Assembly (NCBI GenBank): GCA_001048675.1
Contig: CCKK01000020.1
Location: forward strand, 682,001-746,000
From: Vibrio diabolicus
Lineage (GTDB): Bacteria > Pseudomonadota > Gammaproteobacteria > Enterobacterales > Vibrionaceae
Length of the DNA stretch: 64,000 nt
Direction of reading: 5' to 3'
Positions 16,786-24,500 of the stretch are shown here, piece after piece. How positions within the stretch are numbered: the stretch's first letter is position 1; each line of letters begins with the position of its first letter. Position numbers and translations under genes: made by a program. Below the pieces are notes generated by a model. The model was not told where the DNA came from. It made no database searches and was given only the letters and a program-made list of their open reading frames with translations.

Positions 16786-19051
16786 TCAACGGTAGTCGTA
16801 TACCTTGTGAACCTTATCTACCCCTTGTGACTGACCAATGGCATGGCAAGTTGCACATTGCTCGGAGCCCATGGCTTGTGCTGCTGTGTCTGCTCCAAAT
16901 ACCGCGCCGTGATTCAGCATATGGTTCAGAGGCGCATCTCCTGCCACGGTATCCGGGTCAGCATTAGCTAAAGATGACTCTAGGTGACACGCGCCACAGG
17001 CGACTAATGCAGGACTAAAGTACTTACCACTTGCCAGAGAAGGGCGCGTATTTTGTTGGCTAGGTAAGTTGTATTGAGCATTGGTATGGCAGGCCTCACA
17101 GTTGTTGACTGCGCCAGGGAAAGGCGCTTCACCGCTATGAGCGGAGCCAAAGGCGTGGAATGAGTGCACGTGGTACTTTAGATCAGCTGCCATCCCAGGA
17201 TAAAACGCAGAACGTTCAGAGTTATGGCAATTTTTACATTGTTGGAAGTCGGTGGCGGCATGTGGATGCTCACCCAGCTTATGGATAGTCAGCTCTTTGT
17301 GACAATCGTTACACGATGAAATGTCCGCGCCCACTGGCAGTTTGTGTTGCTTGTTGATACCAGACACATCAAACGAGCCGGATGCGTTATTGGCGGCAAT
17401 GACGAAAGGCGATTTGATAAGATCGATGCCTTCAAACGTGACGCATTCGGCGAGCTCGCCATCTCTACGGTTGGCACAAAGTGGCATGTCGGCGATGTTA
17501 ACCGTCAACGTAGAGTTGGAGATTGGCTTAATCGCAGCGTCAGTGAAGTCTTTATGACACAAGAATAGGCCTTCACCTTGAGCCTCACAGCCGTCACCAA
17601 GTGCGCCATCATCGGCGACGTTGAGACTGTTGTTTGCAACCATCGGACCTTGGCCGTTATCCCAGTTCAGCAACAAATTGAGGTGCCCATGTTCATTAAT
17701 GAAAGGGGTCAGTTCGTTGATGGATTCAATACCTGTGCCCGCTTTCGACACTCTTAGTTCAATCTCAAACTGGTCATCAATAAATCGCGCGCTTTCAACG
17801 TTGATTTCAAGCGCATCACGCGCTTTTGCAAGATTCTCTAAACGCATTACGTGAACCGTTTTAGCACTTCGGCTTGCGTCTTGGCCGATGATTGGATCGC
17901 CATTGTCATCTCGGTCATAAGGTCGGTGACAGCCCGAGCAGGAGTTTTGTGGCTCGCCGTTTCTTACCCAAACCGTACCGACTTGGTTATCATGCGCGCC
18001 TCTGTCTCGGTACAAGTGACAGGTTTCACAGGCAACTTGGCTTGGGTGTTCAAACCAATTGTTGGCGTCTGATGCTTTCGCGACATCGGTCGAATGGCAG
18101 GTTGTACAGTTGCGGGCATCTTGCGGGAAAGGGTTGCCTTCAATGACTAAACCATTGATGTCGGTAACGAGCATGTCATTCTCGTCGACAGGCTGTTTGT
18201 AAGTGTCGGTGTTATTTCTGTCGCTACCTAATTTGAAAACATTACCGTGGTATTGATGAACAACGGCAGCGAGAGGGCGTCTGGCTGGCGCAGCGCTAGG
18301 ATTACTGTCATTGTGGCAAGCGGTACAAACGGCAATGTTGTTATCAATTGAGCGATAGCCCGGTCCATGATGAAGCGGTTCACCCATATGACAGTTTTCA
18401 CAGGTGCCTGTTTCAATCACATTGCGGGAGACAGCCGTATCTGAACTTTCTTGCGGCACCCATTCAAACACGTAGGTAAAACCGTTGCCTTGCTCGCCAT
18501 ACGCCATGACGATTCGGTGGAGTTTATCCGCATCCCAAGCGATAAAACCGTTGTTGTTAGAAGAGTCGGCAGTGTAAGGATCGGACACTTTTAAAACGTC
18601 AGGAATGGCAAACGTGTAGCGATACCCTTCGTCTGTTTTTACTAGTGTTCCATCCCAAACACTCTCCATGCTGGCACGGTTATTTACGGTATTACTTGAA
18701 TGATGGAAACTCTTCCAATAGGTATTGCCATGGCGTCCATTGAAGGCAAAGGCTGGATCGCTCGAGTTTTGTGTATCGACACGAGAGGGCATTGCTTTAA
18801 GAAGTGCGATGCGAAAATCTTTCGTTTCGTCTAGCTCATAAGATCTGCCACTGCCGTCTTTGACGGTAAAATCGACCACCAGTTTGGTTTCTCCGGTTTC
18901 TTGAGTGAACAATGATGGCTCGGAAACATTGATCTCGAAATCACCAAGTGCAGGTGGTGGTGTATTTTGATCGTTTTTGCTGTCTGGACCACATCCGGTG
19001 AGCAGTAAAAATAAAAAATATTAATGTAGCGATCGACTTTAAACCGTTCAT
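16786..19051 (-). pseudogene. mtrC: MtrC/OmcA-type outer-membrane decaheme cytochrome lipoprotein (+1 frameshift in signal peptide)
   Basis: A long frame runs from 18912 to 16786. The true start appears to be the ATG at 19051 (after GAGAGGG), which encodes MNGLKSIATLIF. The A6 run at 19013-19018 breaks the frame; removing one base restores a lipoprotein signal ending in LLLTGC and an open frame of 754 residues. There are ten CxxCH motifs (CENCH, CTACH, CTTCH, CETCH, CSGCH, CNDCH, CKNCH, CEACH, CGACH, CATCH) in the two five-heme clusters expected of MtrC/OmcA proteins, separated by beta-rich domains. The family is the extracellular terminal reductase for metals, electrodes or flavins. As written, the cytochrome would have no export signal; the single homopolymer insertion is probably a sequencing error. 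Confidence 0.88.
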
Positions 19052-19503
19052 AGTCCCTCTCGATTCGTCCTAAAGTAAGTGGGAATGCGTTGGAATGGTT
19101 AAATATCTCAATAAACAATTGATTGAAATATTAATTTTATATTCAAGCCAAAAGCAAAATATCCATATTTACATCGCTTGAATAAATCGAAATACATGGC
19201 TTGTAAGAGTATAGACGCAATATGAAATATTATTAAAATAAACCGCTTTTTCTATGTGTGAATTTTTGATTTTAAATTATTATGTTTTTAAATCAATTGT
19301 TTGTATTGAGGTTTGTTGTTCTTGAAGAGGTCGGTGCAGAAAAAGTAAGGGTATTGAACTACGCTACTTTAAATGGTTGACGGCTTAATATTTTTATCTT
19401 GGATATCGTTGGTTTTAAGTCGCGTTTATAAAATGATTTTCTTATCGTTTATTCGCTGTCTGGTTTTGATTAACAAAGATAATTACTACGGAGTCAGTCT
19501 AAT
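19052..19503. other. Divergent promoter region between mtrCAB and pdsA-cymA
   Basis: A very AT-rich region of 450 bp separates the two halves of the electron-transfer module and must contain both promoters. An imperfect dyad (TTGATTTTAAA near 19265 and TTTAAATCAA near 19288) is visible. I could not identify a clear FNR (TTGAT-N4-ATCAA) or CRP (TGTGA-N6-TCACA) site by eye. No ORF is credible. Confidence 0.5.
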
Positions 19504-20127
19504 ATGCACCAACTAATTAAATTATCTCTAAAATTTTCCTCGGTGTTAGCCATTAGCTCAGTTTTGGCCTCCCACAGTTTAGCGTCACCAAGTGAGCTAA
19601 TTTCACAACATGAATGTGAAGCTTGTCATGGGCCAAACGGTGTTAGCTCAGACACGAATATTCCGACCATCGCAGGGATTCCCGAGTTCAACTTTTTCGA
19701 CCAGATGTTGCGTTACCTTGAAGGCAGACCCTCCGCTTCGGTTAATCACGTATACGGAGACACGAGCAAAAAAGGCGACATGGTGTCGATAGTTAAATCT
19801 TTATCTGAGGCGCAGATTGAAGAGTTAGCAAAGCATTATGCTGGGCTTGAGTTTGTGCCAGCTAAGCAGTCTTTTGATCAAGCGTTAGCGATGAAAGGTA
19901 AGGCTATCCACGCGAAAAGTTGCGAGAACTGTCATTCGGATGGTGGCAGTAACGCTCTGGATGAAGCTTCGATTTTAGCTGGTCAGCAGAAGGGCTATCT
20001 CGCCACGACATTGAAACAGTTTAAGCAAGGCAAACGCTCCGTTGATAAAAAAATGGATGAGGCGTTCAAAGGGCTTAGTGCCGATGATTTAAACGCGCTC
20101 GTAGAATACTATGCGAGTTATCGCTAG
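19504..20127 (+). CDS. pdsA: Periplasmic diheme cytochrome c (PdsA/cytochrome c4-like)
   Basis: The 207-residue protein has a signal peptide (cleavage near residue 27) and two cytochrome c domains, each with one heme motif: CEACHGPNG (Cys38-His42) and CENCHSDGG in the second half. This is the layout of the cytochrome c4 family. It starts after ACGGAG with 9-nt spacing. It stands 23 bp upstream of cymA and divergent from mtrCAB. A diheme periplasmic shuttle, PdsA, has been described between CymA and MtrCAB in V. natriegens; position and architecture match that protein. The symbol is by analogy, not by alignment. Confidence 0.85.
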   Translation: MHQLIKLSLKFSSVLAISSVLASHSLASPSELISQHECEACHGPNGVSSDTNIPTIAGIPEFNFFDQMLRYLEGRPSASVNHVYGDTSKKGDMVSIVKSLSEAQIEELAKHYAGLEFVPAKQSFDQALAMKGKAIHAKSCENCHSDGGSNALDEASILAGQQKGYLATTLKQFKQGKRSVDKKMDEAFKGLSADDLNALVEYYASYR

Positions 20128-20149
20128 CGCTGCTTTGGGATGAACACCA

Positions 20150-20734
20150 ATGAGTTTATGGCGTAAACCAAACAGAAAATGGATGCTCGGCATACCAATT
20201 GGTGGCTTATTGGCGTTTATCCTTGGTGGGGCGGCCCTCAGTGTTTTTCACTTTGGTATGGATTACACCAATCGCAACGAGTTTTGTTACAGTTGCCATA
20301 TTGGGATGGATACGATAGTTGAGGAGTACCAAGCATCTCCACACTTCAAAAATGCTCAGGGTGTGGTTGCCGCTACGTGCAGTGATTGCCATGTCCCTAG
20401 GGAGTTTTTTGCTAAAATCGCATTGAAAATCGGCGCTACAGCCGACATCTATCACAAACTGACTGGAGAAATTACGTTAGAGAACTTCGAGGCGGAGCAT
20501 CGTCCGAGGTTGGCTGCTGAAGTCACACAGCAGTTTATCGAGAATAAATCAAAACAGTGTCGATATTGCCATTCCGTTGACAAGATGGATTTCGAAGCGC
20601 AAGGACGAACCGTTGCGCGTCGACATCAAATGATGGAAAGTCGAGAGCAATCGTGCATTGATTGCCATGCGGGGATTGCTCATCACCTGCCTATTTCTCT
20701 AGATTCTCCAGAGACTGTCCCACCTGAGGAGTAA
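20150..20734 (+). CDS. cymA: CymA/NapC-NirT family tetraheme quinol dehydrogenase
   Basis: The 194-residue protein has one N-terminal TM helix (GGLLAFILGGAALSVFHFGM) followed by a periplasmic domain with four CxxCH motifs (CYSCH, CSDCH, CRYCH, CIDCH), as expected of CymA/NapC. The family oxidises menaquinol in the inner membrane and passes electrons to periplasmic acceptors. In this context the natural partners are PdsA (same operon) and MtrA. Its 3' end overlaps the convergent SDR gene by 44 bp. NapC or TorC roles are possible by family, but the location beside mtrCAB favours CymA. Confidence 0.9.
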   Translation: MSLWRKPNRKWMLGIPIGGLLAFILGGAALSVFHFGMDYTNRNEFCYSCHIGMDTIVEEYQASPHFKNAQGVVAATCSDCHVPREFFAKIALKIGATADIYHKLTGEITLENFEAEHRPRLAAEVTQQFIENKSKQCRYCHSVDKMDFEAQGRTVARRHQMMESREQSCIDCHAGIAHHLPISLDSPETVPPEE

Positions 20735-22169
20735 TACTGATACTTTCGGCTTCTTTCGCGATGGCTTTGACCATGCCTTTGAATATGAATAGATGGGCTG
20801 GCATCATGGCAAACCAGTAAAGCAGCCCGAGAAACCCCTGTGGGTGCCACCAAGCGGTGATATCCAGTTCTCGTTCATCACCATGGTCTTTGATGGTAAT
20901 TTCTAAACGTCCAAGCCCTGGGCCTTTCATCCCAAAAAACAGGGAGAGGAACTGATCTTCCTCGCAGCGAATCACTTTCCAAGAGTCAATATAATCGCCG
21001 ACTTTGAGCTCCGGCCCCGGAGGAGAAACGCGAATCGGTTTCCCGCCACCAAAAAAGATGTCGAGCCATTCACGTGTGCGCCACAAAATGTTGGCAAAGT
21101 AATAGCCTTTTTCACGACTCCCGATTTTTTGAGCCACTTTCCATAATGCCGCAGCGGAGGCTTGAGTTTTTATGCTCGCACCGGCTTGTTTAGGGTAGTA
21201 GCCATACCCCGGTTGCCATCGACGAAGTGCCGCTGGCTCAAAGCCCCAAACATTGCTGCGCACAAACGTGCCTTCATCTTGAATGGTATCGGATACCGCT
21301 TGCTCGTAGCTGATCAGCGTTTGCGGAAATCGTGCTTCAATCGCTTTGGAATCGGCAATGTAGTCATGCTCTAACCCCGCGAGTAATGCTTTGCCGATGT
21401 TTGCTGGTACAGAGGTGACCAAGCCGAGCCAGTACGATGCCATTTTTGGGGTAAGCAACGGTGTCGACCACAGCCGATAAGGCTTGTTGGTGATTCGGCA
21501 TATGACTTTAAACTGCTCGCGGTAGCTGAGTGTATCTGGCCCACCAACTTCATAAATTTGGTTTTCTTCTGGGGGTGATGCTTCGGTCAGCTGCAATAAA
21601 TAGTGATTGAGGTTGGGTAGGGCAATAGGGTTGGCTTTTGAGTCGACCCATTTAGGCGCGATCAAAATAGGTAAGTTGTAGACAAAATCTCGCATGATCT
21701 CGAAAGCCGCGGAGCCGGGGCCAATGATGACGCCTGCACGCAATTCAGTTACTGGAACGCCAGACTGTCGGATAATTTTGCCCGTTGCTTTGCGTGCGGC
21801 TAAATGGCGCGAGTTTCCGGTTTGCGGTTGGATGGCACTTAAATAAATGACATGTTTGACACGGCTTTGCTCCAATGCGTATTTAAAGTTCAAAGCAAGG
21901 TTTAGCTCGTACTCAACAAAGTCATCGCCTTGTGCCATTCCGTGTACTAGGAAAAATACCAAGTCAAAATCGTTCACCACAGCGAGCGTGGCTTCTGCGT
22001 CGGCTAGGTCCAGATACCGCAACGTTAAATTAGGATGGGGTCGAGTCCTTGACTCCAAATAATCGATATGTCGCGCTGCGGCCGTGACGGCGTAACCTTT
22101 ATCTAAGAGTAACGGAAGAAGTTGAGAACCAATGTAACCCGAGGCGCCTAGCACCAACACCTTTTTCAT
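20691..22169 (-). CDS. SDR-family NAD(P)-binding protein with C-terminal DUF2867 (YbjT-like)
   Basis: The start is set at the ATG at 22169 (after AGGACAGATA), giving 492 residues. The N-terminal half is an atypical SDR/NmrA-like Rossmann fold with the dinucleotide motif VLGASGYIGSQLLP and HVIYLSAIQP. The C-terminal half matches DUF2867 (ALWKVAQKIGSREKGYYFANILWRTREWLDIFFGG and LDITAWWHPQGFLGLLYWFAM). This domain fusion is the YbjT-like family, whose function is unknown. The gene is convergent with cymA, with coding overlap, and divergent from the MATE gene 95 bp away. Confidence 0.85.
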   Translation of the reverse strand: MKKVLVLGASGYIGSQLLPLLLDKGYAVTAAARHIDYLESRTRPHPNLTLRYLDLADAEATLAVVNDFDLVFFLVHGMAQGDDFVEYELNLALNFKYALEQSRVKHVIYLSAIQPQTGNSRHLAARKATGKIIRQSGVPVTELRAGVIIGPGSAAFEIMRDFVYNLPILIAPKWVDSKANPIALPNLNHYLLQLTEASPPEENQIYEVGGPDTLSYREQFKVICRITNKPYRLWSTPLLTPKMASYWLGLVTSVPANIGKALLAGLEHDYIADSKAIEARFPQTLISYEQAVSDTIQDEGTFVRSNVWGFEPAALRRWQPGYGYYPKQAGASIKTQASAAALWKVAQKIGSREKGYYFANILWRTREWLDIFFGGGKPIRVSPPGPELKVGDYIDSWKVIRCEEDQFLSLFFGMKGPGLGRLEITIKDHGDERELDITAWWHPQGFLGLLYWFAMMPAHLFIFKGMVKAIAKEAESISITPQVGQSLENLEK

Positions 22170-22264
22170 TATCTGTCCTTTTAATCGTTGGTGGAATAAA
22201 CACCACAGAGTATAATCATGAGACACTTTCCCCATTCTATCAATAAGTTGTCGTTGGAGCGCTT

Positions 22265-23641
22265 GTGACTTTTCTCTCTCAACTCTCAATACATGCAGAT
22301 AAAGCATTCTTACGTCGCTTATTCGCGATCGCGCTACCAATTACACTGCAAAGCATGATGTTTTCTAGCCGAAGCCTCGTCGATGTGCTTATGCTCGGCC
22401 AACTTGGTGAAGCTGAAATAGCCGCTGTTGGGGTAGCGGCGCGCGCGACGTTTGTTACTACCATCATGTTAGTTGGGGTGACGACGGGTGGTGCATTACT
22501 GACCGCACAATATTGGGGGGCAGGCGATAAAGTCGGGGTACGTCGCAGTACCGCTTTAACATGGATGATAGCCATGGTGTTTGCCGCCATTGCTGTTGCT
22601 TTGTTTGTTATTTTCCCACAGCCAGTCATGAAACTGACTACAGACTCACAAGAAGTGATTGAGTTAGGGGCCAGCTATCTAATTATTTCATCCGTTAGCA
22701 TGTTTGCTGTTGCGTGTGTCGCTAGTATGTCGGTGGGCTTGAGAGCGATGCACCAACCGGGGCTGAGCACATTTTTTAGTGGTATAGGCATTCTGTCTAA
22801 TGTTTTCCTCAACTGGGTGTTAATTTTTGGTCACTTAGGTTTTCCTGCTTTAGGGATTACAGGGGCAGCCATTGCAACGGTTATCAGTGGCGCGATCGAA
22901 GTCGGTTGTCTATTTGGCTATTTATGGCTGAAGAAACACATAATTGCATTTGGTTGGGATGATATACGCGCAGGTTTGGTTTTAGACAAAATAACGCGTT
23001 TCTTGAGCCTTTCCTTACCGACCACATTTAACTTTTTGGCATGGGCTGGTGGATTGTTCGCTTACCATGCCATCATGGGGCAAGCGGGTGTGCAAGGTTT
23101 GGCAGCGTTGTCGGTGATGACGCCCGTTGAGTCAATCGCTCTCGCTATGATGATTGGCCTATCGAATGCAGCTGCGGTTTTAGTGGGTAACCAACTCGGC
23201 GCGAAAAACTTTGAACCTGTGTATTACCAAGCTTGGGCTACGGTCATTTTGAATGTGTTTATCGCATTTGTGGTCGCTGTTGTATTGATAGTGTCCAATC
23301 AATGGATCCTTAATGCGTTTAGTGCACTGACAGCGGATACTCGCCAGTTAGCTGAACAGTTTATGGTGATTCTTGCTTTAGGTGTCGTACTACGCTCGGT
23401 GCCGATGATGGTCATTGTTGGGGTATTACGTGCAGGTGGTGACGTTAAGTTTTGTTTGTATCAAGACATTCTTGCGCAGTGGGTGATCGGGATTCCACTC
23501 GCGGCATTTGCAGCGATTCAGCTCGGTTGGGACCCACAATGGGTTTACTTACTCTTTTTGACCGAGGAAGTTGTGAAGTGGACGATTTGTCTGCCAAGAA
23601 TGGTGAGCCGAAAATGGATGAAAAACCTTATCGGTCAATAG
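22265..23641 (+). CDS. MATE family efflux transporter
   Basis: The 458-residue protein has about 12 membrane helices and the duplicated MATE organisation. Typical segments are FAIALPITLQSMMFSSRSLVDVLMLGQLGEAEIAAVGVAAR in TM1-2, LLTAQYWGAGD, and in the second half VQGLAALSVMTPVESIALAMMIGLSNAAAVLVGNQLGAKN. The likely start is GTG at 22265, preceded by TTGGAGC with good spacing; an ATG start would cut into TM1. MATE proteins export cationic drugs in exchange for Na+ or H+. It may be any of several Vibrio MATE paralogues, so no symbol is given. Confidence 0.9.
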   Translation: MTFLSQLSIHADKAFLRRLFAIALPITLQSMMFSSRSLVDVLMLGQLGEAEIAAVGVAARATFVTTIMLVGVTTGGALLTAQYWGAGDKVGVRRSTALTWMIAMVFAAIAVALFVIFPQPVMKLTTDSQEVIELGASYLIISSVSMFAVACVASMSVGLRAMHQPGLSTFFSGIGILSNVFLNWVLIFGHLGFPALGITGAAIATVISGAIEVGCLFGYLWLKKHIIAFGWDDIRAGLVLDKITRFLSLSLPTTFNFLAWAGGLFAYHAIMGQAGVQGLAALSVMTPVESIALAMMIGLSNAAAVLVGNQLGAKNFEPVYYQAWATVILNVFIAFVVAVVLIVSNQWILNAFSALTADTRQLAEQFMVILALGVVLRSVPMMVIVGVLRAGGDVKFCLYQDILAQWVIGIPLAAFAAIQLGWDPQWVYLLFLTEEVVKWTICLPRMVSRKWMKNLIGQ

Positions 23642-23828
23642 AGGTAAACAGAGCTTTCTGCAGCTGCAAAAATCTGCTCAATACGTCAACAAAATTAGGA
23701 ACAGAAAGTGAATCGAGTTGCATTTGTACTCTCATAGTGTGATCAAGCATTCAAAATACTTTCTACTAACAGGATTTTAGTGTAGATTCTGATCCCAATT
23801 TTTAAATACCATCCGAGCGGCATAATCA

Positions 23829-24500
23829 ATGTTAAAACTGTCAGACCTATGTAAAGGCTATGTAGACGGGGGAGAATTTCACCCTGTATTACAAGGGGCA
23901 GAATTAACATTACAGCAAGGTGACCAAGTCGCTCTGATGGGAGAAAGTGGTTCGGGTAAAAGTACTTTGCTGAACTTAATTGCCGGACTGGATACTGCAG
24001 ACTCTGGTGAAGTTCAGTTTCCAAATTTTGCCATGCATGATGCGCCAGAGCATTTGAGAACCCTTTACCGCCGCAACAATATTGGTAATATCTTCCAACA
24101 GTTCAACCTGCTTCCTACGCTCAATATTGCCGACAATATTCGTTTTTGTCGTCAGTTAAAAGGTTTGCCAGAAGATAAAGAGTTGTGGCGTCAAATTCTT
24201 TCTGCTCTGGATTTAATGCCTCTGCTAGGCCGTTACCCGGAAGAAGCATCTGGTGGTCAGCAACAACGTGCTGCTATTGCTCGCGCACTCTATATGGAAC
24301 CTAAAATCCTACTCGCTGATGAGCCAACTGGTAGCCTAGACGAGCGAAACGCAGAAGCGGTAATGCGCTTATTGACGAGTCTCGCTCGCCAACTGGAGTG
24401 TACTTTGCTGTTAGTGACGCACAGTGAAAAAGTTGCGGCCCATATGGAAGGTAAGATTCGACTTCAAGGAGGGCAACTGCATGTTATGGCCCGTAGTTAA
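23829..24500 (+). CDS. ABC transporter ATPase, LolD/MacB type (AttE-like)
   Basis: The 223-residue ATPase has Walker A GESGSGKST (about residues 38-46), the signature ASGGQQQRAAIARAL, and Walker B ILLADEPTGSLD. It belongs to the group that partners FtsX-like permeases (lipoprotein release, MacB, attachment AttE). The last 20 bp overlap the permease gene, so the two are translationally coupled. It is the first gene of a three-gene operon (ATPase, permease, lipocalin-like protein). The substrate is unknown. Confidence 0.9.
   Translation: MLKLSDLCKGYVDGGEFHPVLQGAELTLQQGDQVALMGESGSGKSTLLNLIAGLDTADSGEVQFPNFAMHDAPEHLRTLYRRNNIGNIFQQFNLLPTLNIADNIRFCRQLKGLPEDKELWRQILSALDLMPLLGRYPEEASGGQQQRAAIARALYMEPKILLADEPTGSLDERNAEAVMRLLTSLARQLECTLLLVTHSEKVAAHMEGKIRLQGGQLHVMARS

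Noticed and set aside
18831..19118. 95-codon minus-strand ORF overlapping the 5' end of mtrC
   Set aside because: Its frame is the one left by the frameshift in the mtrC signal region; the MtrC frame explains the sequence better.
19255..19300. FNR box between mtrC and pdsA
   Set aside because: The dyad halves (TTGATTTTAAA and TTTAAATCAA) are too far apart for an FNR site.
13760..20734. The EET cluster as a recent horizontal acquisition
   Set aside because: No mobility genes, tRNA target or flanking repeats were seen, and codon use looks like that of its neighbours. Without computed composition the claim is not supported.
22279..22629. 116-codon minus-strand ORF opposite the MATE gene
   Set aside because: Ala/Thr/Pro-rich antisense reading of membrane-helix codons.
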